Notes: generated from the sequence alone by a model not told the origin. Positions 42,097-54,673 are shown, counted from the first letter of the stretch. The stretch is 64,000 nucleotides of DNA from Heliopora coerulea (GCA_030142905.1 JASJOG010000003.1:4557501-4621500), one strand, 5' to 3'. Numbers and translations: made by a program.

Positions 42097-44489
42097 GTAC
42101 GTTTAATGGCACCATTGCGCAATGCATGTGAATGGGACCTGAAGGATTTGTGCTCTCGGAAATGCGCAGAGTGTTATTGCCAGAAATAGTGCACAAAACT
42201 TTTCAGGATGTTTCCGAAACAATTGTTACAGGGACCTAAAATTTGGGGGATTGCTTTTCAAGTATCTAGGCTCCTAAATATTCAGGCCTGGCCAAACTAC
42301 TCCTATTACCGTTACTGAACTTCAATAAGGGATGTACCCAAAGGATAGCAGATAGGCTGGCTGTCTCCACGGAGATTATGGACACTAAAAACCACTTATT
42401 GGCTCTTTATGGTGCTGAAATCTTGGACCATTCTCGTATTAAATTGTTTCGGGGAGGAAATTTCATCTTTGCCATTGAGAATTGTTGGATGTCTTTAAAT
42501 TACAACTTCTCTTGTAAAGTCAATATGATATTAACGTATTGTATGCTGACATCTGCTTATACAACGAAGGTCGGACACGTTTTGGACAGTTAAGCCTGGT
42601 TCACACGAGCTAAACAAGCGCGAGCACAAGAACAAAACAAAAGACGAGACAAAGGAAGTATTCCTAAGGGGCAACGCAAGCATAAGCAAAAACACACGAA
42701 ATTATCACAAGTGCAAGTAATGAGAGCTAGACAAAAGGGAAAACAAAGATTCTTTTGTCTCGTGCTTGCGCTTATGTTTGTTTTACCCCAGTTTACACGA
42801 AAATTTTAGTTGTGTTTGACTTGTATTTGCACCACTCATGTGAACCAGGCTTAACTGGGATGGAAACAGCCCAAATGGTCTGGTAACCCTGACAAAGCAG
42901 CTTAAGTTTTACCATTTGAACAAAACCACAAATATTTGAACTTGTAACCAACGGTAACATTCTTATGGCGCCTCTGAAACTTTTCCAAAAAATCTACGCC
43001 ATTTAGTTAAGATTCAAATAACTATTAAATTTTTATAAATTATATATTTTCATAAATTATAAAATTTTTATAATTTATAAGAGTTAATGAGTACAAAATT
43101 TTAAAAAATTTTGCCCTGTTTTCTCTTTAGATACAGATTCTTTTTGAGGAGCTATATTATGTCCTCTAAATTCGTGTTTGATCTGACTTCGAAACTTCTT
43201 GAAGATGGTTAAAAATCTCCTCTATCGCCTTATTTTCAACTTACTTTTCAGTGTTTGGAGATCAGATCAAACACTTGTGTATGTTACATTGCTTGAAGTA
43301 CGGTATACTGAAGAAAATGATATTGAAATCCCTGCGACTAAAATCATGGAAATTTACTGAAAGGACTAATAAATAAGTACAATGTACAAAATAAATGACC
43401 TTTAAGTAAATAATATTGACATAAATAGTATGGAAATTCATGATTTTGAAATAAATAATGGAATGGATGAAACTTAAATGAATGATTTTATAATAAAAGA
43501 TCCTGAGACAAATGATACTAAGTTAATTTCACAAAATTGATGTCACTGAAACGGAGAACTGTGAAAGAATATATATATAATTCAAACGAATGATTAAAAA
43601 TGAATGACGTCCACACATAAATACCAACTGCATATTAGGGATGATTTGAATCGATTTTTGTTATTAATTATTATCGAATTATTCTGAGGTTCATTGACGC
43701 AGTGTGTAGAGGCCTAAGCCTCATCTTGGTTGCAGGAAATTTGTGCTGCTCGTGTTGTCTAGTTATTATTCATGTCAGTTTTTAATAAAATATGTAATGA
43801 TAAACGGGTCATTTTCCGTGAAAATAAAAGAACAATTTACAAATCAAAATGCACTTAGCAACCTGATTTGAAAGCTTGTCAATTAAATGACACTATTAAA
43901 GAATATGACAGTTTTTAATATTCAGTAATAATATAAGGATTATCGGAAAAAGAGGTATGTTTGTGTTTCTCATGCTGTCAAAGTGCCTGCATTTCTTATT
44001 GTCGTAACGCCAAAAAATGACATTCTAGTACCAATTGAATTTCTAGATTTATTGGGAAGCATGCGCCTAGGTCCTTCTCCTTCTCGAGAAACACTTCACC
44101 ATACGATTTAACACCAGCCCGTGTAAGAATGCTGCACCAATAATGTCATTTAGAGCTGGAAAGTTGATACTTAATTGCAGTCTAGAGTTAAATGATCAAT
44201 TTCAAACGCTCTTCCTAGGGCTAGAAAGCAAGAATTACTTCCGAATCATAGTTTGGATTGGAAGTGGCAGCAGTGAAAGGCTGTGCAATAAGTTCTCCAC
44301 GAGTAATGAATTACAAAATTCTAACTAGAAAAAGACGCAAGAAATATAATTATAGTAAAATGAAGAGTGGATTTGTAATAGTGTGTTTTTTTAACTCTTA
44401 TGAAGCTATCATCGTGAAGTACGTCATTAGGCAGCATGTTTATGAGACAGTTATATTTTACCTTGACAAATACTTTTTTCATGTTATAG
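42097..44489 (+). other. Intron 5, with a TTAA MITE
   Basis: No exon was recognised. Apart from the MITE at 42,590-42,854, the sequence is AT-rich; short frames have no motif. Confidence 0.55.
42590..42854. mobile_element. TTAA-flanked MITE, copy 1
   Basis: Ends TTAAGCCTGGTTCACACGAG and, inverted, TTAAGCCTGGTTCACATGAG are almost identical, and both begin with TTAA. This is consistent with a TTAA target duplication. The interior has internal inverted motifs (GCGCGAGCACAAG...CTCGTGCTTGCGC). A related copy is at 53,674-53,946. Confidence 0.75.
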
Positions 44490-44609
44490 ACATAGATGAA
44501 TGCGCTTTACAGAAGTGCAAACGTCATTCAACATGCACTAATTCGGAAGGAGGATACACCTGCCAGTGTGAACAAGGATTTAGAGGGAATGGCAATGTAC
44601 TGTGTTATA
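44490..44609 (+). CDS. CUB/EGF gene, exon 6: calcium-binding EGF domain 2
   Basis: Acceptor GTTATAG, 120 bases, phase 1 to 1. DIDECALQKC, then NSEGGYTCQCEQGFRGNG, six Cys, ending TATA|GTAAGT. Module order and phase match the other EGF exons, so alternative use of single modules would preserve the frame. Confidence 0.83.
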
Positions 44610-45422
44610 GTAAGTACATGTCAATCGTTTGTTAAATTTGAAAAGTGTTTTGATGTTGTTACTGTCCCGTTAGAGATCATCACTTATATCATATGTATTT
44701 TATAAATTTTGTTTGAGGAACTTATTTAGGTCATTCGAAATGATGGGTAAACTGGGGATAAAAATCCAAAACCTTTATTAAAAATGTCTAGAAAGTCCAT
44801 TGGGACGCATGGAAAAGTAAATGCCAGGGAGGGTTTGCCTATGCATCGTACATTTGTGATAATCAACATTAATTGTTCTGCAAGGTTTTATATTTTCATA
44901 AAAATATAAGCAATACATGATTTAAATTTGTAGAATGACTTTTCGATGCCATCTTAACATCACTTTCAAGTTTAAATGACAGGTTATACACTGGGGTTAG
45001 TATATGTACCTATAGTCGCGCGGGGAAAAGAAGAAATGGCATTGGAATCATAAAACTTAATACCGCAGCCTGACCGGATGCCTTTTTGGAAAACAACAGT
45101 GGTGGATGTTTGCAAACACCCACGTAACTCTCCAACGGTCGGCTTCTTGAAAGTTGAAAACAATCAATTACAATTAAATCTTCTTTTGCTCTGTTACAAA
45201 ACTGAACCAAAGAAATGGGAACGTCTAGTTTAATTCGAACTGATTCTTCATCTACAGTCTGATAGGGAAAATATGGCATCAGACTAGTACCGTTAATAAC
45301 ATGACATACCGTCCCTGAATGAACTATGCTTCTGTTATGAGACTGCCAATGACGAATTCAAGTTTGTGCAGACTATTGAGAGTTATTTGACAACTTGATC
45401 TTTTTTCTTCCTAAAAAATTAG
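44610..45422 (+). other. Intron 6, no gene seen
   Basis: AT-rich intron. A - strand frame of about 90 codons at 45.0-45.3 kb has no recognisable motif. Confidence 0.5.
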
Positions 45423-45545
45423 ATATCGATGAGTGTGCAAGTCGTGAGGACAACTGTCATGCCAGTGCAACATGTACTGACCTTGAAGGAAGTTTTAAAT
45501 GCACTTGCTTGGATTTCTATAGTGGAAACGGTACTTACTGTGAAG
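45423..45545 (+). CDS. CUB/EGF gene, exon 7: calcium-binding EGF domain 3
   Basis: Acceptor AAATTAG, 123 bases, phase 1 to 1. DECASREDNCHASATC, then DLEGSFKCTCLDFYSGNG and a final Cys; donor GAAG|GTAACC. Splicing to exon 6 gives NIDEC instead of DIDEC, a conservative change in the calcium-binding start. Confidence 0.83.
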
Positions 45546-45585
45546 GTAACCTGTCTAAACAGAAATACAAGTCAATAAGGTTGCA

Positions 45586-45912
45586 GGTTTGATCCCCGTC
45601 TGGGGCTCAGAAATCGTTTTTCTGAGAAAAGAGCTTGATGATCGTTCATCTATCATCTAATGATATTTCCAAGCTCTCATACTTCTAACTTATAAATTTC
45701 ATCTATATCAATATTAATATATTGTGGCTTCCCCTTAGGTCGCACATATATGTCGAACTTGCACCTTTGGCTCTCCATCTGAGTCTTGGTAGCTCAATAG
45801 TTAGAGTGTCTCACCGGTCGTCAGAAGGTTACGGGTTCGATCCCCGTCTGGGGCTCAGAAATCGTTTTTCTGAGGATAGAGCTTGGCGATCGTTCATCTA
45901 TCATCTCAAAAT
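45586..45912 (+). repeat. Two tRNA-derived SINE copies
   Basis: The full head at about 45,780-45,860 has TAGCTCAATAGTTAGAGTG (box A), GGTTCGATCCCCGTC (box B) and a complementary acceptor-like pair (TCTGAGTC and GGCTCAGA). The anticodon stem does not pair. The downstream body (GTTTTTCTGA...GATCGTTCATCTATCATCT) is shared with a copy truncated at its head, from about 45,586. The first copy starts with the box B. Confidence 0.75.
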
Positions 45913-46019
45913 AGGGTACCATGAACCGGACAGGTTCTTGAACCATTGCAAAAACCTACCCGGCTTCAAAGATCGCTCCAAAAAATCAAAATCAAAAGAA
46001 CTTTATTTAAAGAACAACT

Positions 46020-48990
46020 GAAGAACAAGTGGCCCTCCAGTAATAAATTAAAAACTATATACAAATAAAATCTAAAAACAACTAAGTTACAAATTCAAAG
46101 CAACTATGATACAACAAAACTATCTATTTCATTATATTTATCAAAGAAATAATTAAAAAGTTCTTTCTTAAAAGACATGACTGACTAATCTGCCCTTTTT
46201 ATATGTGATGGAAGAGAGTTCCAAAGTTTACATGATGAGACATGAAATGATCTTCCGCCCTCTGTCTCACGGCAGGAACGACGGCAAACTAAGTTTCTTT
46301 GGCTAAAGCGACCCGAGGGGCGGGTTTGAAAATCAGCATTGCATTTCAAAATATCTAAAATATATGGTGGACAGTTTCCCTTAAAACGCTTGTAGACTAT
46401 ATTACACTTGTTTAATTTGACTTCATCACAAGAGTGAGCCAGTTGAGCTGTTTGAATAATTCTACACTATTTGCCCTTGTGTCGGCGTCTAAAATGACTT
46501 GCGCAGCCCGCCTTTGCAGCCTTAGTATTCTCATAAGGTTTTCAGTAGAACAACTCGTTCAGATTCATGCACTATACATCATTACTTGTTTGACCATTGT
46601 ATTATAATACTGCTTTCGTTGATCTAACGGAAGAAAACGTTTGATTTTACGCAGGACGCCTAATCTTTGTCCTAATTTCTTCTACAGTTCATCAATATGC
46701 TTATCGAAAGACAACTCTTGGTCTATAACACCTAAGAGTTTCTGAGAGGTCACCCGTGCTTGATTATCTCATTATCGGTTCGTACAGTTACTGTCTGAGC
46801 TGCAGGTTTGTCGCCTAACCGTTTCCCAGTGATAAGCAAATATTTGGTCTTCTTTGGGTTAAAGATCATTTTATTATTGGAGGACCAATTTGAGATATCA
46901 TCTAGATCCTGCTGTAGTGCTACTCAAATATATGTAGGTGCCACATCTACTTCTGGCGAATAACTTAAAGTGGTATGGTCCGCATATATAGTGTCAACTA
47001 CAGAATAGTTTACCATTGACGGCAGGTCGTTGATAAAGAGAAGAAAGAAGATTGGCCCTAGAATGCTCCCTTGAGGTACACCAGACTTCACAGGTTTCAA
47101 CGAAGAGCGATAACCGTCAACATTAACATACTGCGAACGGTTGTTGATGTGATCGCATAGAAGGTTTAACTCATTCCCACGTTTACCATAGGCGTCCAGC
47201 TTCTTCATGAGCAGTAGATGGTCAATTAAGTCAAAGGCTTTATTGTAATCTACAAAAATTAGCCCTGCTACGTTATTCCTATCTAAGTCAAAGAGTAGTT
47301 GATCTACAAGCCTTATAAGAGCAATCTCAGTCGAGTGAAATTTGCGAAATCCCGACTGAAGGCGATGTAGTAAGCTACGCTCTTGACAAGAATCGTACAA
47401 ATGCTCACATATATGCTTCTCCAATAGCTTAGATAATATGGGAAGGACTGATATTGGTCTGCAATAAGTCTTTTCGTCTCGGCTGCCCTGCTTCTTAAAG
47501 ATTGGAGTAGCTTTTGCGATCTTCCACTTGGAGGGAAATATCTGGGTATCCATGCAACGATTTATCAGCTGACTTAGTGAACCCGCAAAGGCCGGTGTCG
47601 CTATTCTCAGCAGTTTAGCACTTATCCCATCATCTCCTGCGGCCTTGTGTGTTGGAATCGATAGAAGAAGTTCAGAAATCCTTGTCTTTGATACATGGGG
47701 AAGTTTAGCGTTGCATTCTCATGTAGAAGACTGGGATCCAGATCTATTTTTTGATCTGTTGGAGACCCTGTGGTAGATATTAAGTAGCTTTGTTGGTTAG
47801 TAAAAAAGCAGCTCAACGTTTCTGCAATAGTCATCTTATCAGTTACGTTCCCGTCGTCGACAATCAACCGCTGAATACCATGGTTTTGTCCCGCATCATC
47901 ATCTGATAGACATCTGATTAGGTTCCACAGTTTCCTTGGGTTGTGTCTGTTCTCTTGGACCTTATTATTAAAATAAGCTTTCTTTGTATTTCGGATTGTG
48001 TTTGTCACCTTATTCTTAACTTGCCAATAATTTGCCTCATCCTGTTCTGACTGACTTTTTCATGCTCTTTTAAATAGTTTATCCCGGACCTTCATCTCTT
48101 GATTGATGTTTTTATCAAACCATTTTGTTGTGTACTCCGCTTTACACGCTTTTGCTTCAATGGGAGTTGTTCATTTACAACTCCGTTAAAAATATACCAA
48201 GCATCGACAACGTCATTGGTGTCATTAAACACAAACGCACAGTCCCAAGGTGCTTTCCTTAATGAGGCAATAAATCGCTCTTTGTCTAGACTCTTTATAT
48301 CCCGATATGTGATGGTTGTATGCTCGCCTTTATATTGGCGTGCACGCTTGTATATCCTAGATGACAAAATCGGTAGATGATCTGACAATCCAGAGTTCAA
48401 AACACGTAGGTTGTTTATCTACTCCGGATGGGTACACCAAATGTGATCAAGACAGGTACGTGACTTTGGCCGTGTAATCACTTGAACGAGTTGCGTTAGG
48501 TTTAGAGCTTTCAGTGATTTTTCAAATGAATGATTTTCAAATTTCGCAGGGCATAGATAATCAACATTAACATCACCTAAAAGGATCATTTCTCTGCCTG
48601 AGAGGTGAACATTTTGGAAGTTTTTTCCAAGCTTCTTATCATCAGCTGTCTTAGATGACGGTGGTCTATAAATCCCTCCAATAAAGAGAGACCGCTTCAA
48701 TTTGTATGGATAAGTTTCGAGCCATATTGTCTCTATGTCATCAGCTTTAAGATCCAGTCGCCGTTTGACTTAAACCGAAATGCTTACATAAACTAGTAAA
48801 CCTCCACCTGACTTCCCAATTCTGTCCCTTCGATAGACTTGATATTCAGGAATGCCATAAATTGTATCTGGTACTTTTCCAGTGCCGAATGTTTCGGATA
48901 GGATCAAAATATCCAACCCATGCAGCTCCCGACTCGACTGCGTTAATAAGGCACGAATATCTTCCAATTTACTATCCGTTAGATGTTATA
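46020..48990 (-). mobile_element. Non-LTR retrotransposon with AP-endonuclease and RT (CR1/L2-like)
   Basis: The - strand element occupies intron 7. Order from its 5' end: endonuclease (about 48,990-48,100), RT (about 48,000-46,920) and a C-terminal domain (about 46,600-46,100, with LQRRAAQVILDADTRAN and LFKQLNWLT). The 5' end begins within the endonuclease start (LTDSKLEDIRALL), so a preceding ORF1, if any, is missing. Length about 3 kb. Confidence 0.8.
46100..48985 (-). pseudogene. Endonuclease-RT polyprotein of the 46-49 kb element
   Basis: Endonuclease motifs: DILILSETFGTGKV, RRDRIGKSGGGLLVYV, GGIYRPPSS, ILLGDVNVDYL and SGLSDHLPI. RT motifs: FKKQGSRDEKTYCRPISVLP, LQSGFRKFHST, GLIFVDYNKAFDLIDH (motif A), VPQGSILGPIFFLLFINDLP (motif B). 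The catalytic motif C reads YADHTT where FADDTT is expected, so the second Asp is lost. Stop codons and frameshifts divide it into at least five frames. It would encode target-primed reverse transcription if intact. Confidence 0.82.
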
Positions 48991-49380
48991 TATTGCAACA
49001 ACATAAGTTCAGGCCCTTTTGGACAGTAAAGGGGCCGGGCTGAATCTCGATAGCTCCAAAAAATGGGCGTATCAAATGTAAATGCATGGCCTATTCATGC
49101 ATAGTTCAGTATGGTCCCGAAGTATGCGGGCGGGTTTAAAGCATATTAGCAATGGGTTGAACTAGGCCGAAAGCGTCTTCACATGTGCAATATTAATCAT
49201 AAAAAATTTTAATAGACCCACAATAATGGAGACGTTTATGCGATTTGACATGAACTTTACTGTCCCAAGATATCAAAAGATCACTGGCCACATTACGTGT
49301 TGACTGATAGAGATTGGAATGGATTGCACAGCATAAATCAGAAAAAAGTTTTCACATTCACAATTGAATGGAAATACCAA

Positions 49381-49786
49381 CTAACCAACCAACCAACCAA
49401 CCAACGAATCAGTCAGTCAGTCAATCCATCCATCCATCCATCCATCCATCCATCCATCCATCCATCCATCCATCCATCCATCCATCCATCCATCCATCCA
49501 TTCATCCATCCATCTATCCATTCATCCATCCATCAATCAATCAATCCATCAATTAGTCATTCAATCAGTCAATCAATCAGTCAATCAATCAGTCAATCAA
49601 TCAATCCATCAATTAGTCATTTAATCAGTCAATCAATCAGTCAATCAATCAGTCAATCAATCAGTCAATCAGTCAATCAATCAGTCAATCAATCAGTCAA
49701 TAAATCAGTCCATCAATCAATTAATCAATCAATCCATCAATCAATCAATCAATCAATCAATCAGTCAGTCAGTCAGTCAGTCAGTA
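49381..49786. repeat. ATCC/ATCA/GTCA tetranucleotide array with ~60-bp higher-order period
   Basis: About 400 bases of 4-base units grading from (CAAC)n and (ATCC)n to (ATCA)n and (GTCA)n. The phrase CATCAATTAGTCATT recurs 60 bases apart (about 49,547 and 49,607), showing duplication of a block. Open frames (Ile-His-Pro-Ser or Ile-Asn-Gln-Ser runs) are artefacts. Confidence 0.85.
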
Positions 49787-52700
49787 TAATACTTTATTGC
49801 CCCCTTAATAGAGGAGTAATTAAATCATTTACAAGGTTTGAAGAGGAAATTAAAATTATTACAATGGAAGAAAACTATTAAGTAAAAAAAAGTACCTTAA
49901 TATATGAAATGTATCTCACTGTTCTCAAAATTGGACGATGAAGTCGTCATCGTCCAATAAATGCAATTCCATTGAAATATTAAATGATATGCTATCCATC
50001 ACCCAGTCTCTCAACATATTTAATTCTTTCAACCTTCGATTGTGTACAATACAACAAGGCATGTTTCAATGGTTCTCTGCTAAGCATGTGACATCTTTCA
50101 CACTCTGTACTTATATTTTCAGAATCCTCTATTCGATTACCTCGCAGGGTATACGAACCGCATAAAATGCGCAAAACATCAGTTATTTCTCCCAGATAAT
50201 CAGGATACTGCCTTGCCAGGTACCACCAAAAAATAGTTTCCAACTTCTGATGAACCATGGCATATAATTTCAGCTGGGAATTACGTATAAACTTTTCCCT
50301 CCATTCATTTTCGTTAAGCTCCTTCATTGCCAACTTCACTATGCTCTTCCAGCTTGATTTACTAGGAAATACTTCCTTACTGCAAAAGTCTTCAACATAG
50401 TGCAAGATATTATAACGTCTTAAAACTCTCATTATATCTGTAGTAAATCCTGCCATCTTTTTGTCGAAGTTCCATTTCCATCGTATAAGTCTTCGTTTAA
50501 ATATTCTTTTGTGCGCCCGCCCATCCGATGACCTAGTTCTTCTACCCAATAGGTACTACTTCCGTTTGTCGATCTCTGTTGAAATATTCCACATTCCAAG
50601 CAATCCCCTCCATGCTGTTCTTGAGGTGCCTGGTAAAAGTCTTTGAATTATTCTACTAATTTGGTTTTGCACTTCTTCCAATTGTTTTATTAACAGTTCA
50701 TTTAATTCCCATAACTTACAGCCATACAATAACTTTTCCTTTTCAGTGATATAAGAGGATTGATTCCTAGATGACGACCTACTGCTCTTATAATACCATA
50801 GCAAGAATCCAACACTTTGGTTACTGCTTGTTTGAAAACACGTTTTTAAGATTTTCCCTTGTCTCTTTTTCTTCAAGCTTGAATATTCTCAAACTCCAAC
50901 TTCTTCTTCCAGCATTAATTCTGTGATCATCTTTCTTTTCTCCGTATACGATTACAACCGTTTTCTTAAGACTAAACACCGTTCTCCATTTCTTTCCATA
51001 TATGTTTAATACTTCCAACATCCTATTCAGATCATTTTTCATTCTTGACTGAGATCATTGTAAGGTCATCCGCAAACATAAGCGATCCAAAATATATGTT
51101 ACTGATTGTTACTCCACTGTTAGTTGACTCTAACAATTTAATGAGATTATTAACACACATAAGGTATAGCAACGGTGATAACCCCCCTCCCTGTCTAGTT
51201 CCTTGAGAAATTTTATACTCTCTTAATTTCCATCCTGCAATTGAAACAAACTCTCTCACATCTTCATACAACTGCTTATAATTCTTCATGCCTTACCAGT
51301 AGCCCTCACGTAATAAAGTTTGTAGAGCATAGCATCAATCCACACGGTATCGAAATCCTTTTTAACATCTACGTAGCAAACGTACGCTTTGTCTCCATCT
51401 TCACCACGCTGGTTAATGACTTCATCAATGATAAATGCCGTAGTTAGCGCATCCTGCTAAGACCGATATTCACCTTGTGATTTATAGAGACTTTCATGAT
51501 GCTTGCATTTTATTCGACCCACTACTAATCGCTCAAGTACTTTATCCAGTACTGGAAGAAGGTTGATTCCACGGGAGTCATCAAAGGTCATCTTCAACTT
51601 TCCACCCTTTGGAATGGGTATTTTTATTGGAAGTTTAAATGCTCGAGGAATATATTCCTTCTCCATTATATTTCTGTATAGATTCATTAAACTTTCAAGT
51701 AACTTACTGTCCTCGTTTTTTATATGCTCATATTTAAATCTATTGAAGCCAGATGCTTTACCATTAGGGAGCGAATGTATAACCTTGGGTACTACCTCTG
51801 AGGTAAACGATGTACCCAAGAGATCATCAATACCCAATAACGATTTGCATCCTGATAAAAATTCTCATCAAAATCTGCGTTCTACATAAGTGAGGATAGT
51901 TTCTCATAATAATCAGCCCAACAACACTCAGTCTGCTTTTGTTCATCATCTATAAACTCTTCATCAATCTGTATATGTTGCCCGTCTTCGTCTCCTACCC
52001 ATCTTCCTGTTAATGTATCTCCAAAACTTAAACTGATCTACCTCTCTCATACCAGCTGTTTCCTCAAATTCTCTTCTTTCATACTTTTGCCTTGTTCTTT
52101 GAAGTTCTCTACGAAATACTTTCTTAGCCTCATTGTCCGTTCGGTAGGAATTCGTTCTCATTTCTTCTGGACCATAGTACAATGGATCCAGGCAACTTTC
52201 GATAATTTATTTAATTTATTAAGCTGTTTGCTCCAAAATGGTTCACTGTAATATGTGGTCGATAATGTATCTTAGGAAGATTTCCAGGGATTTTCCATCA
52301 TGTCGATATCCGATTTCTTTCTAATATCAAAGGTTGCATAGATTCTAGTGTTCCCATTAAGGCACGCGAATACTTCGCCAATGGATTATTAGTGGAATTT
52401 TTCCAAGCGACACTACAAACTACTTGATTTCTTTTAATACTGCTCCTGCCATCAGAATTTGCGTGGAAAATAATTTCTGCCTTAACTGGTAAATGGCACG
52501 CTGTATTCTCCGGATGCTCCTCGATCACCTTTACATTTTTAACATCTTGTGACAATGTGCTGTCAAGGAAAATATAATCCACAACACTACACCCTGATGA
52601 GGACTATACATTGGTCCTTCACATTCGTGTTCTATATTTACTGCTTACATTTGAAATTGATGAAACACGTCTTCAACCATCCTTCCACGAGAATTTCCTT

Positions 52701-52990
52701 TTTGCCCCGATCTTTTATCATGCATATGTACATTAAACTTCCCAAGAATAATTGTTTCTCCCATACTTTGTATTCTAAGGCAAAATAGTTACAAACCTTC
52801 AAAGATTATCTTAAATTCCCCCTAACTGTTATTCGTCGAAGGTAAATAGAAGCAGCAAATGAACAGGCTTGAAGACTGATTCCGCTTGCTCTTAATTTTA
52901 ACTGCAATAATTCTATCAGACTGTGTGAGTATCTTTTGTCCAAAATAGCTTCCATTCCTCCATTAATATAATACTCCTTTGACCTCTTTT
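49393..52990 (-). mobile_element. Non-LTR retrotransposon with expanded tetranucleotide tail
   Basis: The - strand element has an endonuclease region (about 52,985-52,298), an RT region (about 51,840-51,030), a zinc-knuckle C-terminal region (about 50,550-49,990) and a 3' tail. Its 3' end reads AATAAAGTATTATA, then (CTGA)n, (TTGA)n and (TGGA)n up to about 49,393, so the microsatellite is its 3' tail. Confidence 0.75.
49992..52985 (-). pseudogene. Endonuclease-RT polyprotein of the 49-53 kb element
   Basis: The endonuclease C-terminus includes IILGKFNVHM (where GDFN is usual) and DYIFLDSTLS. RT pieces are LPNGKASGFNRFKYEHIK, DDSRGINLLPVLDKVLE (motif 3-like), QGTRQGGGLSPLLYLMCVNN (motif B) and GSLMFADDLTMIS (motif C, intact FADD). 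The C-terminal part has CERCHMLSREPLKHALLYC, a CCHC-type knuckle. Frames are broken at several points. The G-rich QGTRQGGxLSP motif distinguishes it from the CR1/L2-like copies. Confidence 0.8.
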
Positions 52991-53673
52991 ACATCTGTAA
53001 TTCAAATCATTATTTGAACTTGATGAACAATAGCATTTATAATTACCATCCAAAGTCTCAAGAAAGGACAACTCATCCTGTTACAACCAAGACATCACAT
53101 GTTTTTAATAAAACTGGTATAACTAAAGTTCTCATAAATACCGCCACAATTCCAAGTTGTTATGTAATGTTTAAAAAACGAGCAGGGGTGCTTCATCGAG
53201 ATTTAAAACAGGAGGCGATAGCCGAGTGTTTTAGATCTGATAAAGCACGTACTGCGAGTTTTTTTTTTGAACGACTTAAAAACTTAAACACCTTAATACG
53301 TTAATTCGCGAAGAAATTTTGTTTTCTAATTAATCAATCTGTTAATTCGCGAAGAAAAAATTACTGTTTTCTAAACCGAGGAAATTGGGGGTGAAAAGTA
53401 AGCATGTTTTTATTACATATAAAAACACGACACGGTTATGATTTTTCTTTGTATTTTCCTCATGAATTCTAAATGAGTTTCTTAAGTTTAGTATCATCTG
53501 GCCTTATTTCTTTCCTCTAGTCCTTTTCCACCCTTCCTTTCTTCCAACGATACTTCTGATAACCATTCTCTGGCGTTCATATTATTTGGCCAGAATTCAT
53601 TCCTGCATATTTTATCAAAATCGTCCATTTTAACATTAACTTTAACTGCTATTGTTCCCCATTCTCTGACTTT
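52991..53673. other. Intron 7 sequence, no gene seen
   Basis: A + strand frame of 96 codons at 53.0-53.3 kb has no recognised motif and overlaps the 5' edge of the neighbouring retroelement. Confidence 0.45.
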
Positions 53674-53946
53674 TTAAATCTGGTTCACACGTGAGCATAA
53701 TCATAAGGACAAAACAAGGCAAAAGATGAGGCAAAACAAATGAATGAAGACAAGCCTGCGACATAAGGATCGTCGTAATCATAAACGTGAGATCGTAGTC
53801 CAAGCATAAGCCAAGAGCCGAACAAAAGACGAAACAAAGAAAAATTCTTGTTGCTTTATCTTCGCAAGTCCTAGAGGAGATATCATGCTTTGTTTTCGTA
53901 TTGATCTTGTCCTTATGCTTATGTAGCTCATGTGAACCAGGCTCAA
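53674..53946. mobile_element. TTAA-type MITE, copy 2
   Basis: TTAAATCTGGTTCACACGTG on the left and ATGTGAACCAGGCTCAAG on the right match the ends of copy 1 at 42,590-42,854. It is more diverged: the right TTAA equivalent reads TCAA. Confidence 0.7.
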
Positions 53947-54540
53947 GTAATCGCATGTACGAACCTTGGGTATACTTTTTTGTCGACCATATGTTGCCTA
54001 ACTTTCTTCACATTTACACCTCCTTTAACACCACCAAGATAAATTCTTTTAACACTCTTCCTACTTACTCCAACAAAATCTCCATTTGAGTTAACAGCAG
54101 CATTAACATTTATCCAATCCATTACCTGAGTTCTATGCTTTTTCTTTGCACTGTTTTCTTTATTATGGAATCCCCACGTTTCAGTCATACTTTCTCCAAC
54201 CGACTTTTCAATCATATTACCATAAATTGACACTGTAGTTTTATCTTTAACGCTTTTTTCACATGCATATTTGCATATCTCATAATGCAAATCCATTTTC
54301 TCCATTAGTTTCCTTCTGCTGCGTTCTTCCTTGAGACTTGAATTCTTTTTTACTATCGGTTTGTGTTAACGACAGCATTGCCGGTTATCTGATCTACTAC
54401 CTCAGTTCTATTCTTTTCTATTGCACTATCTTTTTTATTATGGAAACCCAACTCTCTAGTTATACCTTCTCCTGACGACTTCTCAACCATGCTACCATAA
54501 TAAAAAAGAAATGTATTTCTAAATGTCACTAAAGATTTTT
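53947..54540 (-). repeat. Tandem duplication of a coding-like segment
   Basis: On the - strand, two copies of a block about 300 bases apart read similarly: EKSVGESMTETWGFHNKENS with INVNAAVNSN (54,090-54,240) and EKSSGEGITRELGFHNKKDS with ITGNAVVNTN (54,370-54,500). The frame is conserved in both although the DNA has diverged. I do not recognise the protein; a retroelement fragment is possible. Confidence 0.5.
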
Positions 54541-54556
54541 CTGCACTTTGTTTAAG

Positions 54557-54673
54557 ATATTGACGAATGTTCGTTGGGGTTGTGTGGCACTAATGCAAGC
54601 TGTCATAATATGGTGGGAAGCTATTTATGTACCTGTAACAACGGTTTCATGGGGAATGGTAGTCTGTGTAATG
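54557..54673 (+). CDS. CUB/EGF gene, exon 8: calcium-binding EGF domain 4
   Basis: Acceptor GTTTAAG, 117 bases, phase 1 to 1. DIDECSLGLCGTNASC, then VGSYLCTCNNGFMGNG and a final Cys; donor AATG|GTAAGG. Intron 7, upstream, is about 9 kb long and filled with retroelements. Confidence 0.83.

Noticed and set aside
45780..45860. tRNA gene on the + strand
   Set aside because: The anticodon stem is not formed and the body is shared with a second, truncated copy nearby, so it is a SINE.
49297..49881. 194-codon frame of Ile-His-Pro-Ser and Ile-Asn-Gln-Ser runs
   Set aside because: It is a translation of the tetranucleotide array, with no independent coding support.
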